From Gluconacetobacter johannae (GTDB lineage: Bacteria > Pseudomonadota > Alphaproteobacteria > Acetobacterales > Acetobacteraceae): a stretch of DNA of 64,000 nt. The position numbers and the translations under genes were made by a program. Of this stretch, positions 19,141 through 28,431 are shown in pieces (the first letter of the stretch is position 1; the number at the start of each line of letters is the position of its first letter). The stretch lies in the NCBI RefSeq assembly GCF_014174305.1, contig NZ_JABEQH010000007.1, positions 62,001-126,000 of the forward strand. Direction: 5' to 3'. Below the pieces are notes generated by a model. That model worked only from the letters and a program-made list of their open reading frames with translations, was not told the origin of the DNA and made no database searches.

Positions 19141-19686
19141 CTAGCTATTGCTGCCGAAGGCCGGCCGGGTGGATTCGAACAGGAACCAGGTGCGGCGTTC
19201 GGTTTCGTCGATCCAGTTTTCCAGCAGGCTGGCCGTGGCGATGTCGCCGCCCTCGTCGCACACGCCATGCACCTGGCGCATCCGCGCCGTCAGCGCCAGA
19301 TTGTCCTCGCGCAGTTCGGACAGCATGTCCTCCGGCGTCACATACAGCGCGTCATTGTCGGCCACCTTGGTCAGGCGGGCGATTTCACCCACCGAATGCA
19401 GGGTCGTGCCGCCGATCTTGCGCGCCCGTTCGGCCAGCGGATCGGTCATCGCGAAGATCTGCTCGCCCTGCTCGTCCAGCAGCAGATGGTAATCGCGGAA
19501 ATGCCGGCCGCTCATGTGCCAGTGGAAATTCTTCGTTTTGATATACAGCGCGAAGACATCCGCCAGGACCGCGCGAAGCCCGGCCGAAATCTCGTGCACC
19601 GCCGTCTGCTTCAGGTCCGTCGGCGTCCCCAGATGCGACCGCACCTCTGCCTCGCCTGCGGCACTCGCATTCGCTTTCGTGGTCAT
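19141..19686 (-). CDS. dps: Dps ferritin-like DNA-protection protein
   Basis: Dps forms 12-subunit cages that oxidise and store iron using hydrogen peroxide and shield DNA in starvation. The 181-residue protein starts at ATG 19686, 6-7 nt after AGGAGG. The ferroxidase residues are visible in KNFHWHMSGRHFRDYHLLLDEQ, with conserved DPLAERARKIGGTTL and a C-terminal WFLFES. The N-terminal tail is short with one Lys. A terminator follows the gene. A Fur-like palindrome lies about 165 bp upstream (19850-19874). Confidence 0.95.
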   Translation of the reverse strand: MTTKANASAAGEAEVRSHLGTPTDLKQTAVHEISAGLRAVLADVFALYIKTKNFHWHMSGRHFRDYHLLLDEQGEQIFAMTDPLAERARKIGGTTLHSVGEIARLTKVADNDALYVTPEDMLSELREDNLALTARMRQVHGVCDEGGDIATASLLENWIDETERRTWFLFESTRPAFGSNS

Positions 19687-20030
19687 GATGAACCTCCTGA
19701 ATACCATCCGTTCGATCCACGGACAGTCCTATTGACGGATCAGGACTGGGCACCATGCCCTGCGGCCCGGCCATGATCCATCTCAACATCACCCCGCATG
19801 ACGCTGTCCCGCAAGGGGTGACAGGGCCGGCATCCCTCCCTTTTTTGACATTGCAATTGAGAGTCGATCGCAATATGAAGAAGGAACCCACAGGCCGCGA
19901 CAGATAGCCGAGCGTCGATTTCCCAACCCGTCCCGTGGCCCCTTCAGGCGGCATCGGAAGGATTCCGGCCCTCCGATGCCGCCGCCTTCTTTCGATCCAC
20001 CCGGGACGTTGCCCCAGGAGGTTACCGACG
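19687..20030. other. Divergent intergenic region, dps / broken ORF
   Basis: This 344-bp gap carries the Fur-like box (19850-19874), a TTGACA hexamer (19845-19850) overlapping it, and an AGGAGG (20015-20020) before the ATG at 20031. A candidate promoter for either direction fits here. No additional gene is seen. Confidence 0.5.
19850..19874. promoter_or_regulatory. Fur-like palindrome, copy 2
   Basis: The core TTGCAATTGAG then AGTCGATCGCAA is an imperfect dyad (TTGC/GCAA ends, GA/TC inner pairs) of the kind bound by Fur-family regulators. It overlaps TTGACA and lies between dps and the 20031 ORF. It matches the 18980 element in 22 of 25 positions. Confidence 0.55.
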
Positions 20031-20648
20031 ATGACTGAGACAATCGGCTGCGACGTCCCCTGGCACCTTGCCCATTCGCGGCCCGCCGATCTGCTTGATT
20101 AACGCGCTGGCCTTCCATCTGGTGAAGATGTCCCGGTGGTGGGGGTTCGATTTTGCCCGCGCGGCCTGACGGGTGTACGCAATCCGCTGTTTCTGGGTTA
20201 CGTGAAGGCGCACGCCGCCCGCGTGCCCGAGGATGAATCGTTCTTCGATCTGTTCACCCTGCAGCGTCACATGCATGCCAACGATGCCGGCCATATCCTG
20301 GTCCTGGGCCGGGATGGCGCGGCGCCCCGCACCCGGCCGGCGGTCCAGCTCTATGCCGAAGCCTGTGCACAGCTTTCGGTCTGCCAGTCGTCGTTCGGAC
20401 GGTCGGAATTCGAGACCATCGTGAACGACCTGGTCTTCAAGATCGCAAGAACCGCCTTCGCGCGCGCCATGAGCATCGCCGACATGATCGCGGAAGGCGG
20501 GATGGCCGACATGAGCCTGCATGTCGCCGACACCATCAGGCAGCGCGCCCGCACCTTCGTCGCCACCTGCGTCGATCCCTGCCGGCAGCCCGAACTGGAT
20601 ACCCTGCTGGACCGGACGACGGCCTGTCGGCCTCGCCGCTGTTCATGA
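20031..20648 (+). pseudogene. Hypothetical ORF interrupted by an in-frame TAA
   Basis: An ATG at 20031 with AGGAGG upstream opens a frame of 23 codons that ends at TAA (20100-20102). The same frame then runs open to 20648. The downstream part reads like a real soluble protein (DESFFDLFTLQRHMHAND, SEFETIVNDLVFKIARTAFARAMSIADMIAEGG) but has only a weak GTG start at 20136. This fits one gene of about 205 codons broken by a nonsense change. Alternatives are reinitiation at 20136 or a sequencing error. No family recognised. Confidence 0.45.
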
Positions 20649-20700
20649 CGATGTGTCGCGGCTTCGGATCGCCGGTAGAGGCCGGTAGATTACGCGGCTT

Positions 20701-21267
20701 TCAGCCCCACATGCGGCGCAGAACGCCGTCCCGCAGCACCAGGGCGTGATAGAGCGCCGCCAGCCCGTGGCCGGTGGCCAGCACGATGATGCCCCAGGCC
20801 AGCCAGCTATGCGCCTGGCCCAGCAGATGATGCGTCGCATGGTCGAACGGGCCGAAAGGCGAGTTGATGGGGACGCCGAACGCCACCACCGGCCGCCCGC
20901 CCGACCAGCGCGCCAGATACCCCAGCGCCAGTTCCACCCCGATCATGACATAAAGCAGCCCGTGCACGGCATGCGTCACCCGGTCGGCCGCCGCGCCCGC
21001 CGAGGCGAAGCGGATGGCCCGCCCACCGGTGACCCGCCACGCCACCCGCGCCACGAACACCGCCGCCAGCAGCACGCCCAACGACAGATGCGCCGACACC
21101 AGCGGCGCGCGATCGGCACGCGGCAGGCGGATCCAGATCTCGCCCAGCGCGAACTGCGCCACGATCAGCAGCGCGGTGGCCCAATGCAGCCAGCGGGTCT
21201 CGCGGCTGTAGTGGACAGGGGGGGCGACCCGCCCCCCGTCGATGTCGATCACGCCCGCGCCGTCCAT
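20701..21267 (-). CDS. Cytochrome b561
   Basis: The 188-residue inner-membrane protein has four hydrophobic helices with His residues placed as heme b ligands (ETRWLHWATALLIVAQF, SAHLSLGVLLAAVF, VTHAVHGLLYVMIG, HSWLAWGIIVLATGHGLAALYHAL). Bacterial b561 proteins shuttle electrons between quinol and redox partners or superoxide. The protein is complete and starts at ATG 21267. It stands alone, with no obvious operon partner; the convergent broken ORF lies 50 bp away. Confidence 0.92.
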   Translation of the reverse strand: MDGAGVIDIDGGRVAPPVHYSRETRWLHWATALLIVAQFALGEIWIRLPRADRAPLVSAHLSLGVLLAAVFVARVAWRVTGGRAIRFASAGAAADRVTHAVHGLLYVMIGVELALGYLARWSGGRPVVAFGVPINSPFGPFDHATHHLLGQAHSWLAWGIIVLATGHGLAALYHALVLRDGVLRRMWG

Positions 21268-21428
21268 GTCCCGCCCCTTCGCTCTGCTGCCTTCGCCGAT
21301 ACGCCAGCGGACCGGACGAATGCAAGAGTCGCCGCAGGAAACAGGGCACGGGGCTTCTGGAACGCGCGCCCGGCAGCTAGGAAAGATGCGGACGCATCGC
21401 GCGGGCAGCCAGGGGGGAAGCGGATCGG

Positions 21429-22895
21429 ATGAACGGGATCGGATGGGCAGGCGGTCTGGGGTTTCTGGCGCTGCTGGCGGTCACGGGCGGCGGCGCGCGG
21501 GCGGCGGGCTGCACCATGACGGCCGGCGGCCCGGAAACGGTGATCGAGGCCGTCATCCTGACCGACACCGCCGATCCGCGCCCGGGGCGGGTGGTCGTGG
21601 ATGCACGGGGAATGATCGCCTGCGTCGGCGCGACCTGCCAGGCGCGGATGGCGCATCCGCGCGTGATCCGCTGTCCGGCGGACAGCCTGTCGCCGGGGCT
21701 CATCAACCCGCACGACCATATCGCCTATACCGGTGACGCCCCCCGGCCCGACACCGGCGAACGTTTCGTCCACCGGCATGACTGGCGCAAGGGGCTGGAG
21801 GGGCACGCGATGCGCGACCCCGCGCCGGATCACGACCCGGAGGTCATCGCCTGGGGCGAACTGCGTTTCCTCATCAGTGGAATCACCGCCATGGTCGGCG
21901 GCGACATGGCGCCCGGCCTGGTCCGCAACATGGATTTCGGCACGGGCCTGGACGGGCTGCCGATGCGGCCGGTGACCTATCGCATCTTCCCGCTGGACGA
22001 CGCGTCGGGGGTCATGCGGACCCGGGATTGCAATTACGGCCCCCACCCCGCCGACCCGGCGGACGTGGCCTCAAGCACCGCCTTCCTGGCCCATGTCGCC
22101 GAGGGAACGGGCGACGCCGCGCGCAACGAGTTCCGGTGCCTGAGTTCCACGACCTACGACCGCGTGCCGCAGCCGGGCGGCGGCGGGGTCAGCCAGGACC
22201 TGATGCAACCGAACATGACGATCCTGCACGGCGTGGGGCTGACGACGGCGAACCTGGAGACGGTGCGCCGGCAGGGCGGGGCCATCGTCTGGTCGCCCCG
22301 CAGCAACCTGTCGCTCTACGGCCGGACCCTGGATGTGATGACGGCGCGGCGCATGGGCATTCCCCTGGCGCTGGGCACCGACTGGCTGCCGTCCGGATCA
22401 ATGAACATGAGCCGCGAATTCGCCTGCGCCATGCGGTACAACCGGCGGCACCTGGGCGCGGCGCTGAGCGCGCGCGACCTGTGGCGCATGGCCACCGGCG
22501 GCGGCGCGCGGGCGGTCCATGCCGAAACGATGCTGGGGGCGATCGCGCCGGGGCATGTCGCGGACCTGGCGCTGTTCCGCCCGGCGGGGGACGACCCGTT
22601 CGACGCCGTGGTGCGCGGCCGCCCGGCGGCCATCGACATGGTGATGCGCGGCGGGCGCATCCTGTATGGCGACGCGGCGCTGGTCGCGGGGCTGGACCTG
22701 CCGGGATGCGAGGCGCTGGACGTGACCGGGCAGCGCAAGGCCCTGTGCATCCGCACCGATCAGCCCTTCGCCTTCGCGATGTTGCGCGCGGACATGGCCC
22801 GCAAACGGCTCTATCCGGTGGTCGCCGACGGGACACCGCCGGACGAACCGCCCTGCGACACGCTGGACGACACGGCAGCCCGGACCCGTCCGTAG
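21429..22895 (+). CDS. Periplasmic amidohydrolase
   Basis: The 488-residue metal-dependent hydrolase of the amidohydrolase superfamily has a signal peptide (GLGFLALLAVTGGGARAAG), so it is probably periplasmic. The metal-binding start of the TIM barrel is seen as SPGLINPHDHIAY. Later conserved segments are NMTILHGVGLT, IVWSPRSNLSLYG and LALGTDWLPSGSMNMSREF (metal-binding Asp). The C-terminus returns to the composite beta domain (GAIAPGHVADLALFR). Superfamily members deaminate or hydrolyse imidazole, purine and other cyclic amides; this substrate is not deducible. Several Cys residues in the mature part could form disulfides. Confidence 0.87.
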   Translation: MNGIGWAGGLGFLALLAVTGGGARAAGCTMTAGGPETVIEAVILTDTADPRPGRVVVDARGMIACVGATCQARMAHPRVIRCPADSLSPGLINPHDHIAYTGDAPRPDTGERFVHRHDWRKGLEGHAMRDPAPDHDPEVIAWGELRFLISGITAMVGGDMAPGLVRNMDFGTGLDGLPMRPVTYRIFPLDDASGVMRTRDCNYGPHPADPADVASSTAFLAHVAEGTGDAARNEFRCLSSTTYDRVPQPGGGGVSQDLMQPNMTILHGVGLTTANLETVRRQGGAIVWSPRSNLSLYGRTLDVMTARRMGIPLALGTDWLPSGSMNMSREFACAMRYNRRHLGAALSARDLWRMATGGGARAVHAETMLGAIAPGHVADLALFRPAGDDPFDAVVRGRPAAIDMVMRGGRILYGDAALVAGLDLPGCEALDVTGQRKALCIRTDQPFAFAMLRADMARKRLYPVVADGTPPDEPPCDTLDDTAARTRP

Positions 22896-22936
22896 CCACC
22901 GGCCAGGGCGGCGTTACCGCATCGGCCCCCGCGCCA

Positions 22937-23638
22937 TCAGCCTTCCCCCGCGCGACGACGGTGCAGCACGTCCACCGAAATCGTGGCGGCATCCAGGATG
23001 TGCTGGCGGGTCAGGCGGGCGACGGCGTCGGCGTCGCGGCGGCGGCAGGCGTCCAGCAGGGCCAGATGTTCGGTGTCCGTCACCTGCTTGCGGCCGGCGA
23101 TTTCCAGATGGCCGCGAATATAGCGATCGACCCGGCGATGCAGGGCCTCGATCATCTCCAGCAGACGGGGGCGGCCGGCCGCCGCGTAGATCGCGCCATG
23201 GAAGGCCCAGTTCAGCGGCCCGGAGCGCGCCATGCCGTCCGGGGCGTCGCTGGTGCCGGCGACGAAGGCGTCGTACGCGTCCTCGATGCGGGCCAGGTCA
23301 AGGCGCGTCATGCGCGCGACCGCCTGGGCGGCGGCCCGTTCTTCCAGCATCGCGCGGATCTCGGAAAATTCGATGATGTCGGCCTCGGACAGGCCCGTCA
23401 CCATCGCGCCGCGATTCGCCTGGAAGGCGACCAGCCCTTCGGCCTCCAACTGCTTCAGCGCCTCGCGCACCGGGATGGTGCTGACGCCGAAGCCGCCGGC
23501 CAGTTCGGACTGTGGCAGGGCCTGCCCCTCGGTCAGCAGCCCGTCCAGGATCGCATCGCGCAGCGCATTGCCCACCGCCTCGGACGCGATGCCGCGCGGT
23601 TCGGCGCCCGCGCGTGTGTAGATGCTCGCCGGCAGCAT
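22937..23638 (-). CDS. GntR family regulator, FCD (FadR-type) domain
   Basis: The 233-residue protein has an N-terminal winged helix-turn-helix (ALRDAILDGLLTEGQALPQSELAGGFGVSTIPVREALKQLEAEGLV) and an all-helical FCD ligand domain with metal-binding His/Asp pattern (MIEALHRRVDRYIRGH, DTEHLALLDACRRRDADAVA). ATG 23638 follows GAGGGGG by 7 nt. It is divergent from putA, with a perfect 10-bp inverted repeat in between, so it very likely controls putA and itself, probably in response to proline or a catabolite. Start at 23797 is rejected because it would read through the operator. Confidence 0.92.
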   Translation of the reverse strand: MLPASIYTRAGAEPRGIASEAVGNALRDAILDGLLTEGQALPQSELAGGFGVSTIPVREALKQLEAEGLVAFQANRGAMVTGLSEADIIEFSEIRAMLEERAAAQAVARMTRLDLARIEDAYDAFVAGTSDAPDGMARSGPLNWAFHGAIYAAAGRPRLLEMIEALHRRVDRYIRGHLEIAGRKQVTDTEHLALLDACRRRDADAVARLTRQHILDAATISVDVLHRRRAGEG

Positions 23639-23669
23639 GGCTGTCCCCCTCGGTTCGCCGTTGGCACGG

Positions 23670-23700
23670 ATCATATACGCTCTTGTGAATCGTATATGAT
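23670..23700. promoter_or_regulatory. Operator palindrome between gntR and putA
   Basis: ATCATATACG (23670-23679) and CGTATATGAT (23691-23700) are perfect inverted arms 11 bp apart. This lies 31 bp upstream of the regulator start and 60 bp upstream of putA, in a stretch clearly more AT-rich than its surroundings. Confidence 0.8.
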
Positions 23701-23760
23701 ATGATAGGGGATCGGTCCAGAGCGACTTCCTTTCCCCCATGGCCAGCGGACCCCAAGACC

Positions 23761-26700
23761 ATGACCCCCACCTCGCCGACCGCCGCCGTTCCCACATCGG
23801 CCCTGGCCGCCGCCCTGCCCGCGCGCGACGGCCGGCGCGCGCGGATCGCCGCCGCCCTGCGCCGGGCCGAGCCCGCCTGCATCGCGGCCCTGATCGACGA
23901 CGCCACCCTGTCGCCGGCGCAGGAGGCCCAGGCCGACGCCACCGCCCGCCGGCTGACCCAGGCGCTACGCACCGGGCGGCGCCCCGGCGGGGTCGAGGCG
24001 CTGGTGCAGGAATTTTCCCTGTCGTCGCGCGAGGGCGTGGCGCTGATGTGCCTGGCCGAGGCGCTGCTACGCATCCCCGACATGGCGACGCGCGACGCGC
24101 TGATCCGCGACCGCATCGGCACCGGCGACTGGCTGGCGCATGTCGGCCGGGGGCGGCCCCTGTTCGTCAATGCCGCCGCCTGGGGGCTGGTCGTCACCGG
24201 CCGGCTGGTCGGGCCGGAACGCCAGCACGGGCTGGGCGGGGCGCTGCTGCGGCTGGTCGCGCGCGGGGGCGAACCGCTGATCCGCCGGGCGGTGGACGTG
24301 GCCATGCGTATGATGGGCGAGCAGTTCGTCTGCGGCGAGACCATCGAAAGCGCGCTGGCGGCCAGCCGCGCCCGCCACGACAAGGGCTTCCGCTATTCCT
24401 TCGACATGCTGGGCGAGGCCGCGCTGACCGAGGCCGACGCCGTGCGCTATTTCCGCGACTACGAGACCGCGCTGCACGCCATCGGCCAGGCGGCGCGCGA
24501 CGGGCGCGACGTCTATGATCGCAACGGCCTGTCGATCAAGCTGTCGGCCCTGCATCCGCGCTACGCCCGCGCCCAGCGCGAACGGGTGATCGAGGAACTG
24601 CTGCCGCTGCTGGCGCGCCTGGCGCGGCTGGCGCGGCGGTACGACATCGGCCTGAACATCGACGCCGAGGAAAGCGAGCGGCTGGACCTGTCGCTGGACC
24701 TGCTGGAAGGGCTGTGCCTGCACCCCGACCTGGCGGGCTGGAACGGCATCGGCTTCGTCGTGCAGGCTTACGGCAAGCGCGCGCCCGCGGTGCTGGACTG
24801 GATCATCGACCTGGGCCGGCGCAGCGGCCATCGCATCATGGTGCGGCTGGTCAAGGGCGCCTATTGGGACAGCGAGATCCAGAAGGCGCAGGTCGACGGC
24901 ATGGAAGACTTCCCGGTCTTCACCCGCAAATGCCACACCGACATCAGCTACGTCGCCTGCGCGCGCCTGCTGCTGGGTGCGCCCGATGCGGTGTTCCCGC
25001 AGTTCGCCACCCACAACGCCCGCACCCTGGCCAGCATCCACGCGCTGGCCGGCCCGGACTTCACCCACGGGCAATATGAATTCCAGTGCCTGCACGGCAT
25101 GGGCGAGGGGCTGTACGACGCCGTGGTGGGGCCGCGCAACATGGACCGGCCCTGCCGGATCTATGCCCCCGTGGGCTCGCACGAGACGCTGCTGGCCTAT
25201 CTGGTGCGGCGCCTGCTGGAAAACGGGGCCAATTCGTCCTTCGTCAACCAGATCGGCGACGACTCCGTGCCCGTCGAGACCCTGGTCGCCGACCCGGTAC
25301 GCACCGCGCGGGCGCTGGCCGCCACCGACGGCGTCGTGCTGGGCGCGCCGCATCCCGCAATCGCCCTGCCCCGCGCGCTGTTCGGAGGCGAACGGCGCAA
25401 TTCCGCCGGGCTGGACCTGGCCGACGAGCCCAGCCTGCACGCCCTGGCCCAGGGCATGGACGACGGCCCCGGCACCTGGCAGGCCGCGCCGATGCTGGCC
25501 GATGGCGCGCCGTCGGACGCCCCGATGCGCGACGTGCCCAACCCGGCGCGACCCGACGACCGCCCCGGCGCCGTGCGCTTCGCAACCCCCGACGACGCCG
25601 CGCGCGCCGTGGGCCTGGCGGCCGACGCCATGACCACCGACACCCTGGCCGGCTGGTCCGCCCGCCCGCCCGCCGACCGCGCCGCCTGCCTGGACCGCGC
25701 GGCCGCGCTGCTGGAGGCCCGACAGGCGGAACTGATCGGGCTGATCGTGCGCGAGGCCGGGAAATCCTATCCCAACGCGGTGGCCGAGATCCGCGAGGCG
25801 GTCGATTTCCTGCGCTATTACGCCGCCACCATCCGCCGCGATTTCGACAATGCCACGCATGTTCCGCTGGGGCCGGTGGTGTGCATCAGCCCGTGGAACT
25901 TCCCGCTGGCGATCTTCCTGGGCCAGGTGTCCGCGGCCCTGGCCGCCGGCAATGTGGTGCTGGCCAAGCCCGCCGAGGAAACGCCGCTGGTCGCCGCCTG
26001 CGCGGTACGCATCCTGCACGAGGCCGGGGTGCCGCTGGGCGCTCTGCAATTCCTGCCGGGCGCGGGCGACGTGGGGGCGGCGCTGGTGGCCGACCGGCGC
26101 ATCGGCGCGGTCATGTTCACCGGCTCGACCGAGGTGGCGCGCCTCATCGCGCGGCAGCTTGCCGGGCGCATCGGCGCGGGTGGGCAACCGGTGCCGCTGG
26201 TGGCGGAAACCGGCGGGCAGAACGCGATGATCGTCGATTCCTCGGCGCTGGCGGAACAGGTGGTGGCCGATGTCATCGCCTCGGCCTTCGACAGCGCGGG
26301 GCAGCGCTGTTCGGCCCTTCGCATCCTGTGCGTGCAGGACGATTGCGCCGAGCATGTGCTGGCGATGCTGCGCGGCGCGATGGCCGAACTGCGGGTCGGC
26401 GACCCGGCGCAACTCCGCACCGACATCGGCCCGGTCATCACCGCCGAGGCCCGCGACGGCATCGCCGCCCACATCGCGCGGATGCGCGCGAACGGCGCCC
26501 GCGTGTGGGCGCCGGCCACGCCGCACGCGGTGCCCGGCGGCCATTTCCTGCCGCCCACCCTGGTCGAGATCGACAGCATCGCCGAAATCGGGCGCGAGGT
26601 GTTCGGCCCGGTGCTGCATGTGCTGCGCTGGCGGCGGCCGGATCTGGACGCGCTGATCGACGCGATCGACGCCACCGGATACGGCCTGACCTTCGGCCTG

Positions 26701-27447
26701 CACACCCGCATCGCCGAAACGGTGGACCATGTGACCGGCCGCATCGCGGCGGGCAATTTGTATGTCAACCGCAACACCATCGGCGCGGTGGTGGGCGTGC
26801 AGCCCTTCGGCGGGCGGGGCCTGTCGGGCACCGGGCCGAAGGCCGGCGGGCCGCTGACCCTGCGGCGGCTGCTGGCAGCCTGCCCGGCTTTCATCCCGCC
26901 CGCCCCGGCCGCCCTGCCCGAGGCCGCGCGGGAATGGCAGGCCTGGTCGGCAGGCAGCGGCCTGCCCGACGGCGTGACCGGCCCGGCCCTGCACGGGCTG
27001 TCCGTCGCGCTGCCGGGGCCGGTGGGCGAGACCAATATCTGGTCGCTGGCCCCGCGCGGTACGGTGCTGTGCCTGGCGCGGAGCGTGGACGGGGCGCGGC
27101 GGGCCACCGGCATGGCGCTGGCGGCGGGCAACGACGTGGCGCTGCTGGCCGACGATGCGGCGGCGGGCTGGGTCGCCGACCTGCCCCCCGCCCTGCGCGC
27201 ACGGGTCCGCCGCGTCGCCGGCGCGGCGCAGGCGGTGGCAGCCCGCCCGGCGGTGGTGCTGGCCGAAGGCGACGCGCCCGAACTGGACGCCGTGCTGGCG
27301 GCGCTGGGCGAAGGCGATGGGCCCGTGGTGCCGGCGCATGTGCTGACCGCGACCGGCCCCCTGCCGGAATGGCTGCTGGAGGAACGGCTGGTCAGCACCA
27401 ACACCACCGCCGCCGGGGGCAATGCGTCGCTGATGGCGATCGGCTGA
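23761..27447 (+). CDS. putA: Bifunctional proline dehydrogenase / P5C dehydrogenase
   Basis: PutA oxidises proline to glutamate in two steps. The 1228-residue protein has a proline dehydrogenase barrel (NIDAEESERLDLSLDLLEG, VRLVKGAYWDSEIQKAQVDG, EFQCLHGMGEGLYD) and an aldehyde dehydrogenase domain from about residue 530 with PWNFPLAIFLGQVSAALAAG, LVAETGGQNAMIVD (Glu) and GQRCSALRIL (catalytic Cys). A C-terminal ALDH-like extension follows. There is no N-terminal ribbon-helix-helix DNA-binding domain, so it cannot repress itself as enteric PutA does; the divergent GntR protein probably does that job. Confidence 0.97.
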   Translation: MTPTSPTAAVPTSALAAALPARDGRRARIAAALRRAEPACIAALIDDATLSPAQEAQADATARRLTQALRTGRRPGGVEALVQEFSLSSREGVALMCLAEALLRIPDMATRDALIRDRIGTGDWLAHVGRGRPLFVNAAAWGLVVTGRLVGPERQHGLGGALLRLVARGGEPLIRRAVDVAMRMMGEQFVCGETIESALAASRARHDKGFRYSFDMLGEAALTEADAVRYFRDYETALHAIGQAARDGRDVYDRNGLSIKLSALHPRYARAQRERVIEELLPLLARLARLARRYDIGLNIDAEESERLDLSLDLLEGLCLHPDLAGWNGIGFVVQAYGKRAPAVLDWIIDLGRRSGHRIMVRLVKGAYWDSEIQKAQVDGMEDFPVFTRKCHTDISYVACARLLLGAPDAVFPQFATHNARTLASIHALAGPDFTHGQYEFQCLHGMGEGLYDAVVGPRNMDRPCRIYAPVGSHETLLAYLVRRLLENGANSSFVNQIGDDSVPVETLVADPVRTARALAATDGVVLGAPHPAIALPRALFGGERRNSAGLDLADEPSLHALAQGMDDGPGTWQAAPMLADGAPSDAPMRDVPNPARPDDRPGAVRFATPDDAARAVGLAADAMTTDTLAGWSARPPADRAACLDRAAALLEARQAELIGLIVREAGKSYPNAVAEIREAVDFLRYYAATIRRDFDNATHVPLGPVVCISPWNFPLAIFLGQVSAALAAGNVVLAKPAEETPLVAACAVRILHEAGVPLGALQFLPGAGDVGAALVADRRIGAVMFTGSTEVARLIARQLAGRIGAGGQPVPLVAETGGQNAMIVDSSALAEQVVADVIASAFDSAGQRCSALRILCVQDDCAEHVLAMLRGAMAELRVGDPAQLRTDIGPVITAEARDGIAAHIARMRANGARVWAPATPHAVPGGHFLPPTLVEIDSIAEIGREVFGPVLHVLRWRRPDLDALIDAIDATGYGLTFGLHTRIAETVDHVTGRIAAGNLYVNRNTIGAVVGVQPFGGRGLSGTGPKAGGPLTLRRLLAACPAFIPPAPAALPEAAREWQAWSAGSGLPDGVTGPALHGLSVALPGPVGETNIWSLAPRGTVLCLARSVDGARRATGMALAAGNDVALLADDAAAGWVADLPPALRARVRRVAGAAQAVAARPAVVLAEGDAPELDAVLAALGEGDGPVVPAHVLTATGPLPEWLLEERLVSTNTTAAGGNASLMAIG

Positions 27448-27527
27448 TCGCCGAACGGAGGGATCCCGCGCGCCTCGGCCGTGTTATGCTGGTTCTGGTC
27501 CGCCCATGACCGCTGACGGGAGGCGCC

Positions 27528-28400
27528 ATGGCCCTGCCCCATCTCTTTCCCCGCCTGCCCGCGCCACCGGGCAGCGCCTGGCTGAAGCGCCGGCTCGCCG
27601 CGCGCGTTTCGGACGTCTTCAATGATCGGGCGCGGGGCGAAACGCCGGTCGTCCGCCAGGCCGACGGGCTGTTCGCCCCGGACAGCGTGGTCCGCCAGGT
27701 GCATGGTGACGTCGTCGCCATGCTGGCCGGCGGGATCGCGGCCCTGCTGCTGCAGATGCTGCATCCCGCGGTGCTGGCCGGCGTCTGGGACCATTCCCGC
27801 TTCCGCGACGACATGCACGGGCGGCTGCGGCGCACGGCGCGCTTCATCGCCCAGACCACCTACGGACATCGCGACGATGCCATGGCCGCGATCGCACGGG
27901 TCCGGCGGATCCACGACGGGGTCAGCGGCCTGCTGCCGGACGGCACGCCCTACCACGCCAACGACCCGTCGCTGCTGGCCTGGGTTCATCTGGCCGAGAC
28001 GACCAGCTTCCTCGCCGGCTGGAGACGCTTCGCCGAACCGCTGATGCCGGAACACCGGCGCAACCAGTATTTCGACGAGATGGCGCAGATCGGCGCGGCG
28101 CTCGGCGCGGAGCCGGTGCCCCACACCGAATATGCGGCCTACCGCCAGATGGAGGCGATGCGCGGCGCGCTGGCCGTCAGCGAACGCACGCGCGAGATAT
28201 GCGAGATCCTGCTGACGCGCCCGGCGGCCTTCCCGGGCGGCAGGCACGCCCACCGCCTGGTGACGCAGGCCGGCATCGACCTGCTGCCACCCTGGGCGCG
28301 ACAGATGCACGGGTTTGCAGCACCCGGTCCGGCGACGCCGCTGGTGCACGCCACCACCTTCGGACTGGCCGAAACCGTCCGCTGGGCGTTCCGCGCGTGA
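27528..28400 (+). CDS. DUF2236 (MpaB-like) oxygenase family protein
   Basis: The 290-residue protein belongs to the DUF2236 family, which includes heme oxygenases such as latex-clearing protein and MpaB. The conserved stretches are VRQVHGDVVAMLAGGIAALLLQMLHPAVLAGVWDHSRF, TYGHRDDAMAAIARVRRIHDGVSG, YHANDPSLLAWVHLAETTSFL. The His residues in these match the family heme-ligand pattern. Reaction and substrate are unknown for most members. It follows putA on the same strand with an 80-bp gap. Confidence 0.85.
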   Translation: MALPHLFPRLPAPPGSAWLKRRLAARVSDVFNDRARGETPVVRQADGLFAPDSVVRQVHGDVVAMLAGGIAALLLQMLHPAVLAGVWDHSRFRDDMHGRLRRTARFIAQTTYGHRDDAMAAIARVRRIHDGVSGLLPDGTPYHANDPSLLAWVHLAETTSFLAGWRRFAEPLMPEHRRNQYFDEMAQIGAALGAEPVPHTEYAAYRQMEAMRGALAVSERTREICEILLTRPAAFPGGRHAHRLVTQAGIDLLPPWARQMHGFAAPGPATPLVHATTFGLAETVRWAFRA

Positions 28401-28431
28401 TGGGGCCCGGCGGGACAGGACGCCGGGCCTG

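Noticed and set aside
20022-20522. 166-codon frame on the minus strand opposite the broken ORF
   Set aside because: No ribosome binding site, and the plus-strand frame has more protein-like composition.
24067-27339. 1090-codon open frame on the minus strand across putA
   Set aside because: It is the complement of the PutA coding sequence; composition is repetitive and no domain is seen.
27437-27454. GGCGATC-GATCGCC dyad at the putA stop
   Set aside because: Short, no T run, overlaps coding sequence; not convincing as a terminator.
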